This document shows positions 33,329 to 43,615 of a stretch of 64,000 nucleotides of DNA, one piece after another. Origin of the DNA: Botryosphaeria dothidea (lineage: Eukaryota > Ascomycota > Dothideomycetes > Botryosphaeriales > Botryosphaeriaceae); NCBI GenBank assembly GCA_011503125.2, contig WWBZ02000033.1:1240001-1304000 (forward strand). Direction: 5' to 3'. The number at the start of each line of letters is the position of its first letter. Position 1 is the first letter of the stretch. The translations under genes were made by a program, and so were the position numbers. The notes below the pieces were generated by a model, which was given only the letters and a program-made list of their open reading frames with translations, ran no database searches and was not told the origin of the DNA.

Positions 33329-36300
33329 GGGGGTGGCTTGCTGGGCGTGCTGTCTTGGGAAGGTTGCTGGCAGATTCTGCGGTGCGGCGGCACGTACGGA
33401 TCCCAACGCGCCTTCGGGGGGACGAGCGTATCGGTGTCGGAGCTTGCTGGGGGAGGGCGATCACCGGGGGCGCATTCGCAGCGGCGGATGGCAGGTGATC
33501 ATGGACTGGTGGAGGGCAGAAGCGGGAGCGCAGGCTTGGATATATGTACTGTGGTGAGCACGAAGGCGGTGGGACGCGAGATTGACGGCGGCAGGTCTGA
33601 GGGGACGGCGGGCTGTTAAGGCTGAGCCCGTGTGCGGCTCTTCTGCAGGCGGAGCTATGAGAGCAGCACAAGCAAGTTTCGCTACCGGCCTGTCAGGGGT
33701 GGGGGACGGGCGGGCGAGGATTCAGGGCTTCTCATCACGGCTCCAGGCTCATGATAATTTCATCGTCGGCGGCGGCATTTTTTGATTTGCTGCCGCCTCT
33801 TGCTGGCCCGCGAGCCCCCACGGCCGCCGGCGCCCCAATTACGCGCTACTTCCGTCATCGCCAGCTTCCTTCCGTCGTGCGATCCAGCGCTCGGCCGACT
33901 AGCTCGCGCCTCGCCCTGCCCTCCACGGCCTCGTGTGCCTGCGACGAGCCACCCGTGGCCGGCTGCGCTGCGAACGTGCCCAATGTCCAGCACTGCATTC
34001 ACATCATTTCCCCAGCCCTCCGCACCAGCCTGACCCTTTCGATGCTGGGCGCCCCTCCCCGAACCGCAACTGTGTCATGAGTTAGTGGGAATCTTGCCTG
34101 CACCGGCTGCTTGGCGCCGCGCCGACTCCAAGCCGCCTCCATGTGCTGTGATCCACCATGAGCCGCTGTGAGCGTGGTGTTTCGTTGACACGCGCAAATG
34201 CCATCTCCGCGGCTCGCGCGGCACCGCCCAGCTTGGGCTCCTCAAAAATCACCCGTCCGCCTTCCATCATCGCCCGCTCTGCTGCTCCTGGGATCCAGGA
34301 TGCCATGGCCGACGTCCGCAACGTTTCCACCAGCTCCAGCTGTCGCACTACCGCTGCCGCCGCGCCAGCTTCCCGCGCCGTCGGGCTGGGCCCAGAATCC
34401 CTGCCTCTCTCCGCAACCTCAACCTCGACCTGGGCTCCCAACTAACCAGGACGCGTGTGACGCGACGAGCTTGTGACGCTGCAACCTCACTCAAATTCTG
34501 AGCATGCTCCCTTCAACTTCCTCCAACACTGGTGCTACCGTGCTCCCTCCTGGCTCCGACGTCTTCCCGCCACTGCGATAGGATAGGCCTCCAGCAGCCA
34601 ATATAGCCCTCGCAACGGCGCGCGTATCTCCATAAACTGGATCCGGCCAGAGCGGCACTCCTTCCGCCTGCTTTCCCTTCCTTGCGCTTGGCGCCCGCCG
34701 AAAGCACTAACTCTTACGTCCAGCGTCCTCCACTCCGCCAAGAACGCTTCCGTGACGCCTTGGCTTGTCTTCTCTTTGGGTTCCACCGTCCAGCCCGGGC
34801 CACTCGAGAGCATCGGACTTGCGACATGCTTCGGCAAGCGGCGCATCGCCACGGCGGACTCGCGGCACCAAAGCCCACTCGCTCGCTCTCGCACAGGGTG
34901 CCCCGATGCGGTAAAGGGATGCTCGCATGGCAAGGAGGCAGCACAAAAACCGAACTCCTGGCGACGCACTGCTGCATCCCTATCTCCCCCAGATATTTGG
35001 ATCTCCGACCGAGGCGGATCTGCTGCGCTCTAGCTCGCTATGCGGCCCCTAGGAATGCGCCGAGCCCGACGGATCGTGGACCAAGTGCTTCTCCAGGCTT
35101 GGCATCCTCCGCTCCTGTTTCTCTCAGTTCCACCAGGTGCAACGACTCGCTGCTCGATCGTGTCCCCCGCCTTGCGCGTTGTGTCGTGAAGCAGCGCCAT
35201 CCCAGGTGTGGGCGTGCGGCATTTCCGAATTGGCTCTGATAACCGCCTGCCCATTACGTACTAATTGGCTTGGCAGGGTCTTACCCAACCAGAAGCACTG
35301 CGCAATCGCCCCGGCGTATCCAGCGGCGTAAACCCTTCACCAGATGAAAATTGAACCCGCCCACCGCGAATACGCCTCTGCTCTCCAAACCGCGCTTCGT
35401 CCTGTTGTACGAGTCACCCGCCCGGCCTGCTCGTCGGTCACGATTCCTTTTTGCGCCTGCGCATTACTGATCTTGAGCAGTGTCTCGCCCAAGGCCTCCG
35501 ATGTGAAGAGACTCATTTCTGATCGCGATCCGTACCCATGTCTCTTCACCCGGCCTCTCCTCCTTCTGGAGCGTCAGACGCCGTGCGACATTCTGGGCAG
35601 CAAAAGCAAGACCCACCTGTCGGCGATCGCTGATCCCGTACTTGCCGAGACTATCTCTGTCTGCGCCTTTTCACCGACAGCATGTGTTTATTCGACTATC
35701 CTGTGCCGCTGGGCTGTGATCCGACGGAAATGTCACCGTCTATTATTCCCTCTGACTGGTCGTCAGCTTGCGACAGTCCCACTCCCTGATTTTTTTCTTC
35801 CTTTCATACGCTCTCCTAAGCCTTCGCAAGCCGGCAGAATCCAGCATGATTGGAAGAACAACAGTTCATTGACGCAAAGCTCGGTCGCAGTTTCATCTTG
35901 TCTCAGTACTCATCGTCCACCGCCACGTTCTGTCCTTGCCATGTGTGTTGCGCGCTCCTCGAGCATTTCGTCACTCGTCATTCTATTTTCACTCCACATC
36001 CAATGATTTCTCTAGCCCTGCATTCTCCACATTTAAGCGGCCAGCGCACCACCACCAAACGTCCATCCCACCCACGTTGGGGATGCTGCTTTGAAATTCC
36101 GCGGCAGGCCTGACGTGGTCATACATCACGCAGCCTAAAAGCACGGCCTTCGCACTTTTCGGATGATCGCAGCTCCCGCGAGGCACAGCTCATGGTCTAA
36201 CATCATCAATCCACGCCGCTGGCTCCATAACATATCATGCAAACACCTCTTCGGGATTGGTGACAGTGGATACTTATCGGAATATGTTTGACTGTGCCTC

Positions 36301-36802
36301 ACTTACCAGAAGGAATCCGGGAGCCTTTTACCACAACTGGCTTCATTCTTCGACTCTTGGATGGCCTAAGGACTCCAAAGCCAACGAAGCGGTTTTCGGA
36401 AACTCGAAACCGCTGCTTGGCCAGCGTCACAGCTCGCAACTACTTCATCCAATCCGAATGTGGAGGCCGGCGGAAAAGGACAGCATACTTGGCACATGTC
36501 TCTCTCGGCCGGAGGCCCGGAGAAGGCTACCAGTTTTTCCTTTCTGGCGATGCTGTTTGAGGTTTCAGGCCAGAAGACGTGCAGTAAAACTATTAACCAC
36601 CTAGGAACATGGATTTAGAAAAATGGCCAAGGGCGAGACCGGTATTCAGCCTTCTCACATGGTTATCCCTTAACTCAAAAGCCCTCGGCTACTGCGTGTC
36701 TAACCCAACAAAACTTCGATCATGACTGTCGCCCTTGTTGCATTCACATTCCTACCGAGAACTCATTCAGGATTGCAGAATTCCAGGCCAACTCCAGGTG
36801 TT
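33329..36802. other. intergenic: no gene seen over about 3.5 kb
   Basis: The upstream region of the Zn2Cys6 gene and the 3' flank of the hydrolase gene. It is GC-rich at 33.3-35.3 kb, with many overlapping Ser/Pro/Arg-rich frames on both strands, and more AT-rich after 35.3 kb. None has a domain, signal peptide or splice structure. Such long upstream regions are common for fungal regulatory genes. Confidence 0.5.
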
Positions 36803-37888
36803 TCACCATCTCTCTTTCAACCAACCATGCATCGCTTGCGCCACCTCAACAGGTTTCTCCATCGTACACCAATGCGTAGAGTCAATCTGCCTGATCTCTA
36901 GCTCCGGCAACAGGCCTGCCTGCCTGGGCGGTTCTATGAATGAAGGCAAGCAAATGTCGTCGCGCGAGCAGGCTATGAACAAGGTCGGGACTCGGATCGT
37001 TAACCTTTCTCCGCGTATATGCCTCTCCTTTTCCCAGTTCATATTAAGCACGTAAACTTTGTACCAGTTAAACGCCCCGGCGAAGCCGCTCTCCTTGGTC
37101 CTGGCCAAGAATTCCTCCTTCCAACCATTTCCCTCCTTTGCATACTCCCTGAGTTCGGTTCTGCTATCCGACTCGAGGTATTCCCGAACAGCGCCGCGCG
37201 TGCAAAAGATGTCTCTCAGCATGTTTTTCCTATTTCCATGCAATGCCGTCCAAAAGCTCTCCGCCCGCTCCTGGGTCAACTCTGCGGCATCGGGCTGGAT
37301 GAAGTACTCCCAGTATGCGTAGCGAGCGTGGCCCGTGGCCTCCTCCAGCGCATAATTCAAGTACTCGAGACTGAATGGCGACTCGCGATCGGGCGGCATG
37401 TAAGCGACACTGACCAAGATCAGGCCGGCGACCAGCGCTGGTCCTCTCCACAGCCACATGCGCTGGGCCAGGAAGGCGCCCCAGTCGTGGCCGACGACAA
37501 TGACCTGCGAGATGCCTTCGTTCGCAAGAAGCTCGGCGAGGTCGGCCGTCATGAGATCGGACGTGTAGCAGGCTGGGTCGGCCGGCTTGTCTGTTCGCCC
37601 GTGGCCGAGCAGGTCCGGCGCAATCACGCGGTGCGACAACGGCCGAAGGGCCGGGATGATGCGCGACCAGAGAAAGGCGCTGTCCGGGAAACCGTGGAGG
37701 AAGAGGAGCGGCGGCTTCGGAGGGCCATGGCTGTTGCTGTTGCTCCTCCAATGGGCCGGGTTGCGGCTCGCCGTCAGCGAGGTTGGCGATGCTGTTGTTG
37801 TCGGCGTAGACGTGGCAGCTTGGGTGTCGTAGTAGGTGTACGTCAGTGCGCGTGACGTCGTGAACGTTTTCCTGGTAAGGCCTTCCAT
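36803..37888 (-). CDS. alpha/beta hydrolase, epoxide hydrolase-like
   Basis: A single exon, 361 residues. The epoxide-hydrolase layout is clear: HGFPDS at 65-70 (HGxP oxyanion motif), a DLLGHGRTDKP loop at 92-102, the nucleophile elbow VVGHDWGA with Asp135 as nucleophile, a cap region rich in aromatic residues (YAYWEYFIQPDAAEL), then IACSRDDICLPSF with the likely acid and STHWCTMEKP with the catalytic His near the end. An Asp rather than Ser at the elbow points to an epoxide hydrolase or dehalogenase rather than an esterase. The N-terminal 45 residues are Thr/Ser-rich with no clear signal peptide, so it is probably cytosolic. Substrate unknown; it could serve detoxification or a secondary-metabolite step. 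Confidence 0.88.
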   Translation of the reverse strand: MEGLTRKTFTTSRALTYTYYDTQAATSTPTTTASPTSLTASRNPAHWRSNSNSHGPPKPPLLFLHGFPDSAFLWSRIIPALRPLSHRVIAPDLLGHGRTDKPADPACYTSDLMTADLAELLANEGISQVIVVGHDWGAFLAQRMWLWRGPALVAGLILVSVAYMPPDRESPFSLEYLNYALEEATGHARYAYWEYFIQPDAAELTQERAESFWTALHGNRKNMLRDIFCTRGAVREYLESDSRTELREYAKEGNGWKEEFLARTKESGFAGAFNWYKVYVLNMNWEKERHIRGERLTIRVPTLFIACSRDDICLPSFIEPPRQAGLLPELEIRQIDSTHWCTMEKPVEVAQAMHGWLKERW

Positions 37889-39334
37889 TCTCCGTCTTTT
37901 CCGTGTGCTTTATTTCCTCTTCAGGTAACGTTGCTGCTGTTGCTTGCTTTTTTTTTTTTTTTGCCCTTTCCTCCGCCTCGCAGTAGGTTGGGGTTCGTCT
38001 GCAGGAACAGACAGGACGCCACGGACGTAATCAAGGAATCCCTTTCGAAACGAGAGCAAGATGGGACGAGCCGCAGTGGCGCGGGGATCGAGGCTCTGAA
38101 GGGCAAGCTGCACCGGTCTCGCCGACGAACAACAAGCGCGGCATGGCCAGCAAGGGTAAGGGTTTATATTGCTTTGCTCCACACTTCTATCTTCATCTTA
38201 CTTGATCCTTCGGCCGGGCACTGGTGCAACAACAAGCGACAACGGCAGCGCAGCGGTCGTCACCCTCTCCTGTTCGGGGCCTGTCCGCCGACGCGATGGG
38301 GATTTTTTGCAGGCGAGCGAGAAACGCAAGCCGAGACAAACATGCAGCACCACGCAGGAGGTATGCCATCTCTTTCGCAAGCTGTAGGACCTTGGCGGGC
38401 CTGCCCCTGCCTGCGATAGTATGGCGCGATGACGGCAGAGACAGAGACAGCGGGGCCGCAATGCTCTGAGAGTCTGCACGAGACCAGGCAAGATCGTGGA
38501 CCCCCTGCCTCACCGCCTGTGTGATTGGATCATGCAGCCGCCAGACTCGCCTAATGCGCTTCGCTTTTTGGTGCGCGAGAACGCCTGGACCATTGCCGGC
38601 ACCTGCTGCGGTGCGAGGTCCCTGGACCGGAGGTTTTTCCGGAAAGCCGTTGGGATAAGGAGGTTACGGGGTCGGTTCCAAAAGTGTTGCAACACAGGGC
38701 CCTTATCACCGCGGGTTTCGAGCATTCGTACGATGCCAACGTATTCAATCTCCCTGGACACTTACGTTCAAGACAAATGCCTCAGCTCTCGACGATGGTT
38801 TGCGCTTCCCGCTGCGGTCCTTTCGGTTCCGGACCTCTTGTGCGAAGATACACAACAGGCCTGCAGCTGCGGAGAGGGATTTTATGAATGGCTCAGGTTT
38901 CACTCTTGTCCGGCGATCAACGCAATGCTAATGCAACACCAAGTCTATACTTTGTGTTCTACCTTGATCGACCGAAAAGCCAAAAAAGCAAAAGGCCATC
39001 TCCTATGCTATTGGAATTTCTATTTTTAAAAGGAAAAAGCGATCATCGACGTGCATGGCGATTCTCAATCTCCGAGAGATCATTTCCCCATTCTGAAAGG
39101 TTCCTTTTTTCTCCTCCGCGTTCCGCGCAATAGTCTCCGTCGTCGATCTCAGCGCCCTTATTTCTCCGTTTTCTCTGTCTAGCTGCCGCGGGACCTCGAA
39201 GCAATTGTCCGGATGAAAAAAAATTCCCAAGTCGGAACGATTGGACCGACTTTCCAAGGCAGAGCCGGCAACTCCCGGACGAAGTTCGCTTTCCATCTCC
39301 TATTTCTTGTTATCGTGCTTATCTGTTCAGCTTT
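37889..39334. other. intergenic: promoter of the hydrolase gene, 3' flank of the dehydrogenase gene
   Basis: About 1.4 kb. A 15-T run at 37948-37962 lies about 60-75 bp upstream of the hydrolase start. The open frame 38496-39029 on the plus strand has mixed composition and no domain. Nothing else supported. Confidence 0.5.
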
Positions 39335-40622
39335 CTACTCGATGGAGCTGGTGTCGGTGATCCTCTTGCCGTTGCGGTCGAAGTGGATGGACTTGTTGTA
39401 CCACAGGGCGTGCTGCAGGGCCCAGGCGATCTCCATGCCCTTGAGGCCGAGCTCCATGGGCAGCGGGACGGGCTTGTTCTCGAGGATACTGTCGCAGAAC
39501 TCGTTGGCCTCGGTCGCGAAGGCGTCCTCGAAGCGCTCCCAGTACTCGGGCGGGACCTCGTGGCTGATGCCGCCGGCGGTGGCGACTTGGATGTGGTTCT
39601 GAGAAAGAGATGGCTAGTGAGCAAAGGGGAAAGGGAAGGGAAGAGGGAAAGGCAGGACTTACGATTCTGGGGATCAGGTTGACCATGATCTTGCCCTCGG
39701 TGCCGATGATCTCGGTCGAGACGTCCTGGCCGTGGGCCTGGGTGCGCGAGCAGTAGAAGTAGGCCATCTTGCCGTCCCAGAACTCGAGCACGGCCACGCC
39801 GTTGTCGACGTCGCGCGACTGGGCCAGCTCCGGGTGGTGGGTCAGGGCGCCGACGGCGAAGGCGGTCTTGGGGACGACGTCGCCCAGGTACCACATGGCC
39901 AGGTCGATGTCGTGGATGCTGCAGTCGACGAAGATGGCGCCGTTCTTGGCGGCGTAGCGCACGAAGAAGCCCGTGTCGTCGCGCAGGTCGCCCGTCTGGC
40001 TGCGCACCAGGAACGGCTTGCCGATGACGCCGGCGTCGATCTTGGCCTTGGCCTCGCGGTACGACGCGTCGAAGCGGCGCGAGTAGCCCGCCATGACCTT
40101 CAGGTGTGGGTTGGCGGCGGCGGCCTCGACGACGGTGCGGGCCTATTCGAAGGGAGGATGTTGTCAGCGTCTATTCCTCCCACGTCTCTCCGCTTTCTCC
40201 TTCTCCGCCACCAAGGTATAGGGCCAACGAGGGGGTTCACTCACGTCCTCCAGGCTCGTCGACAGCGGCTTCTCGCACAGCACGTGCAGGTTCTTGTTGA
40301 TGGCGGCAATGGCCTGCGGGGCGTGCAGGTCGGTGCTGGTCGAGACCCAGACGGCCTCGAGCCCCTGGTGCTCGAGCATCTTGTCGTAGCTGTCGTACAC
40401 GGTCACGCCGCTCTCGGCGCCGAAGAAGTCGCGCGCCCACTTGAGCTCGACCTCGGAGATGGTGCACACGGCGACCGGCTTGGCCGTGGGCGTGCGGTAC
40501 ATGAGCGTCTTCGCGTGGCGCTTGCCCATGCGGCCCAGGCCGACGACGCCGATCTTGACGGTCTTGGTGGGCGCCTTGGCGGGCATGTTGTGGAGCGAGT
40601 CCATGTTGTTGGTGGGTGCCAT
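39335..40622 (-). CDS. Gfo/Idh/MocA oxidoreductase, myo-inositol 2-dehydrogenase-like
   Basis: NAD-dependent sugar/polyol dehydrogenase, 373 residues from exons 40622-40245, 40142-39663 and 39598-39335. The N-terminal Rossmann fold has IGVVGLGRMGKRHAKTL (GxGxxG at 28-33). The cofactor/catalytic motif EKPLS is at 117-121 and the active-site DCSIHDIDLAMW (Asp199, His203) matches inositol dehydrogenase. The C-terminal domain carries VAVLEFWDGKMAYFYCSRTQ and GTEGKIMVNLIPR. The second intron (39662-39599) joins PRI|NHIQVATAGG. Inositol 2-dehydrogenase is the closest activity by motif, but related enzymes act on scyllo-inositol, glucose or other cyclitols. The neighbours give no complete inositol pathway. 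Confidence 0.88.
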
Positions 40623-41398
40623 TCTTGCGGGTTGGAGGAGAGCAGGGGCGAGGTCGCGGGGTGGGTTTCTGGGGGGTTGAGCAGAGGAAAGGGGAGAGGG
40701 AGGGAGGAATTGAGGAATTGGATGCTGAGGAAAAGGACCCAGCTAGGCGGCTTCCCATCTCTTTTTAAATCCATCTTCCTTCGGTCTTAATTCGTAGTGA
40801 AGTTGCAGCGCGACTGGAGCTCTGGTGGGGTTGAGGCTGCTGGAGCTATGGGTGTTGGAGCTATGGCCGGGGAATGATTGCTCCTCCGGGCGGCGCTGCC
40901 CCGCGGACTCAGCGCCGAACGCGGCAGTTTTGGCACGGCCTGGCGCCGCGGCGTGCCCGCGCGGGGAAATAATTCCCCGCTAGATATCTCGCGATGCGTG
41001 TTGGGGCAGGTATTCAGCGACGCCATGGTGTTCAGGGTCCGTGGGATGCAGCAAAGGGTCCACGAATTACACCCCGCAACCCCGCATTGCGCCGCGGTTG
41101 ACGTCAGGTCATGGCGGGCGCGAAGCGAATCTCGGGAAAGGAAATTGGTGTGAAAGCTGTTGCGCCTCACGTGGAGTATTAATCGGATCGATTTCCCGCC
41201 TTCTGTTCCTGAGGGTGCTCTTCTGGGGGAAAAAACCCTTCTTCGGCGGCCAAAACTTCTACCTCTAGATGTCTCACGGTAAGTGTCTAATTCAAGAATC
41301 CAAGTATATCCACTCCAACCAAAGAAACAGCCCTCCAGTCCAACCACGCCTCCAACCCCCTTCCTCTTCCCCAATGCAGAAAAATCGGAAAGTACCAC
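40623..41398. other. intergenic: promoter of the dehydrogenase gene
   Basis: About 0.78 kb between two minus-strand genes. It includes a CT/GA-rich leader next to 40622 and a GC-rich palindromic patch (CGGGGAAATAATTCCCCG at about 40961-40978). No coding signal. Confidence 0.5.
40961..40978. promoter_or_regulatory. perfect palindrome CGGGGAAATAATTCCCCG-like, possible operator
   Basis: An inverted repeat with arms CGGGGAA and TTCCCCG around an A/T-rich centre, about 340 bp upstream of the dehydrogenase start. Inverted CGG half-sites are the usual target of Zn2Cys6 dimers; the 5'-CGG...CCG-3' layout fits an everted/inverted pair. Function is inferred. Confidence 0.35.
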
Positions 41399-42289
41399 TC
41401 AAGCCCTCATCTCCCAGGCCACGGCAACCAGCTCCCAGTACCTCTCCGGCTCCTTCCTCATGTGACCCACATGCGCCGACCCTTCAAACGCCGCCCTCTG
41501 AACCTTCAAGCCCTTCACTTTCTCCGCCTCATCCGCATGCTCCTCCACATCTCCCGCCATGATGATCGCGTCACTCCGCGAGTACATGTACAGCCGCGGC
41601 GCCTCGGCGCGCAGGAAGCGCCCGTCGTTCAGCACCTCGCGCATCTCCATCGACAGCGTCTTGACGCCCAGCAGCGGCGGGATGTGGAAGAAGACGAGCA
41701 GCAGCAGCGCCACCAGCACCTGCAGCGGCCAGCGCACCAGCGCGAACGCCGGCAGCCCCATCGACATGGCCGCGAACCCCTGCCTGAAGCGCGAGCGCCC
41801 CGGCGCCGAGTCGTAGATGACGGCCGCCGCCGGCAGCGCCGCGCCGCCCGTCAGCCGCCGGTACTGCTGGCACAGCATCGCGAGGTGGCCGCAGCCGCCG
41901 TTGGACAGCGCGTGGACGAGCAGCCCCCTGGGCTTGGCCGTGCCGTTGGCGGCCGGCGGGATGTACGAGCAGATGGCCGCCAGCGCGGGCGCCAGCTCCT
42001 TCTTCTGCCGCGCCGCCGTGTTGAAGAAGAAGTCGTTGGTCGCCGACGTCACCAGCAGGATCGGCGACGCTGGGTAGAGCGTCTGGTAGTACGTCGTGTA
42101 CTTGGCCACGTGCTTCCGGCTCGCGTCCATCCACGAGCACAGCAGGATCAGGTCCGGCGTCCCCGTCGCCTTGGGCGCGCCTTGCGCCGTCGCTTCGGCG
42201 CCTGAGGCCGGGTCGTAGAGCCAGGTCTTGTGGTTGAGGCGCTGGAAGCCGGGGAGGGGTGGTGTCGAGGTGCCCTTCTTGTCAGCCAT
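41399..42289 (-). CDS. DUF829 alpha/beta hydrolase-like protein (PaxU/TMEM53-like)
   Basis: A single exon, 296 residues from the ATG at 42289 (MADKKGTSTPPLPGFQRL). The frame is open upstream for 92 codons, but that text is leader-like. DUF829 features: LILLCSWMDASRKHVAKYT at about 48-65, the nucleophile-like HALSNGGCGHL (Ser129), a hydrophobic segment VLVALLLLVFFHIPPLL at about 190-207, SRSDAIIMAGDVEEHADEA with the likely acid, and a GSAHVGHMR His near the end. The family includes PaxU of the paxilline cluster and the nuclear-envelope protein TMEM53. No indole-diterpene or other core biosynthetic gene is nearby, so a role in secondary metabolism is not supported here. Its exact reaction is unknown. 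Confidence 0.88.
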   Translation of the reverse strand: MADKKGTSTPPLPGFQRLNHKTWLYDPASGAEATAQGAPKATGTPDLILLCSWMDASRKHVAKYTTYYQTLYPASPILLVTSATNDFFFNTAARQKKELAPALAAICSYIPPAANGTAKPRGLLVHALSNGGCGHLAMLCQQYRRLTGGAALPAAAVIYDSAPGRSRFRQGFAAMSMGLPAFALVRWPLQVLVALLLLVFFHIPPLLGVKTLSMEMREVLNDGRFLRAEAPRLYMYSRSDAIIMAGDVEEHADEAEKVKGLKVQRAAFEGSAHVGHMRKEPERYWELVAVAWEMRA

Positions 42290-43054
42290 CTTGTTGTTTT
42301 CCTGTCCGTCTCTTGTTCTCTCTCTCTCTTTTCGGTGACGGGTTGATGTGCACGCGAAGACTGAAAGAAATGCAGTAAGACTCGAGAGTGATTGACCAAC
42401 AGGAACGCACTGCACCGGATGACAGAACACCGAGGCAGGTATCAGTAAGCACCAAAACACAACGAAGCCGAAGAAAAGCGTTGGGAAAAATGAAACGATT
42501 TCTGGACATGTTGCTCCGTCTCCATGGAGGCTCCGGTGTTCGGCCGTAAAATTGTTGCCCGGCACGCGCTCCGCGAGTCAGGCCCGCAAAGGAGTGACGA
42601 ATGGGCTTTCGGCCCTCACCGTCGGCTAACTTGTTTAACGCCGAGAGGTGGATGGAGGACATGATTGTGATAAGGTCTCTCCAGTTCTGAAAGACTACTT
42701 TTCTCCGCGCTGTCATCATACTCGCATCGCTCACACGCATGCAAACAACAGACGCTCAGGAGCAGGAAAGTTCCCCCGTGCCCCTCCTGTCAGCTCCGGT
42801 TGCCTTACGAGATGTGAAGGTGAAGCTGAATAGTGAGAGGGGGAACCGAGCAACAAAAAAAAAAAGAAACCAAAGATCTGTGATTCGAGGTATGTGGTTG
42901 ACTCAACACTGCTAAACTCAATCTTTGAGTAGAGCGAAATACATGGAGACACGCCGGGGTCTGGACTTCCGTATTCCAGCTTCTCCCCCCGCAACGTAAA
43001 GCTGATGCTTAACTTTGTATAGCTGGTTGAGCTGAAGTCCCCTATAGCAGCCTA
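42290..43054. other. intergenic: no gene seen
   Basis: About 0.77 kb containing the promoter of the DUF829 gene and the 3' flank of the HeLo fragment. An A-rich run lies near 42856-42868. No coding exon supported. Confidence 0.5.
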
Positions 43055-43615
43055 CTAGGATCCCTGAAATATATTTCCGTATCTGATCCCCTTGCTGCAG
43101 ATCGCTCGGTTCTTTTCGTAGACGTGGACTGAAGCTTGAGAAGTGCTCACTGCAGTGATTATTGTGTCCCCGTAAGTGACATCCTCGCTCTTCTCCAGAA
43201 GGTTTTCCAGGTAACGATGCCCTGGTTGGTCTGACCGATCCTCCGAAGCGCCCTTCGGCCTCGATGTGCCTTCCGCATCTTCCAACGTCATGCCGGCTTC
43301 CGTGTCCGTTTCGGAACGAGTAGGCTGTTCATATTCCACTTGAGGTGCTTGTGATAGATTACCGAGCTTATCGATGCTGTCGTTGATGTTCCGGATCAAC
43401 TGATCGAGTTTTTTCTTTCCGTGACACACCCATGTCAGTTTGTGGACCAGGGTAGTAGTTCGTTGCCTCTCGCTTGCCTGGCCTTGCATTCGTTCTTTCA
43501 GTTCTCGCAAAACCAATGCGCCGCCGCCAGGCGTGACGCTCGCGCTCTCGAGGTTGCCGTTGTTCTCATCATTCGCCTTCGCCGGGCTGCGATTCGAGTC
43601 GTATTGGGAACACAT
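43055..43615 (-). CDS. HET-s-like protein fragment: C-terminal part of a HeLo domain plus an amyloid-motif-like tail
   Basis: A 186-residue frame from the ATG at 43615. Residues about 50-90 (ERQRTTTLVHKLTWVCHGKK then KLDQLIRNINDSIDKL) match the last helices of the HeLo domain of the Podospora HET-s prion protein. A polar linker follows (about 95-155). The last 26 residues contain EKNRAICSKG and end IRYGNIFQGS, resembling HET-s-related amyloid motifs, whose hallmark is a Gly-Asn near the end of each 21-residue unit. HeLo proteins with such tails are cell-death executors switched on by NLR partners. The first ~130 residues of HeLo (membrane-active helix) are missing: upstream DNA to 44300 has no matching exon, though an acceptor-like AG (GGAGTAGCAG) sits just before the frame. 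It may be a truncated protein, a pseudogene remnant, or have an exon I missed. Confidence 0.55.
   Translation of the reverse strand: MCSQYDSNRSPAKANDENNGNLESASVTPGGGALVLRELKERMQGQASERQRTTTLVHKLTWVCHGKKKLDQLIRNINDSIDKLGNLSQAPQVEYEQPTRSETDTEAGMTLEDAEGTSRPKGASEDRSDQPGHRYLENLLEKSEDVTYGDTIITAVSTSQASVHVYEKNRAICSKGIRYGNIFQGS

Noticed and set aside
35344..36006. 220-codon plus-strand frame
   Set aside because: No domain; hydrophobic and Ser patches look accidental; no support from splice sites or neighbours.
38496..39029. 177-codon plus-strand frame
   Set aside because: Mixed composition and no domain; lies in the flank between two minus-strand genes.
39732..40790. 352-codon plus-strand frame opposite the dehydrogenase gene
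   Set aside because: Antisense shadow; the minus strand has a complete Gfo/Idh/MocA enzyme with splice sites.
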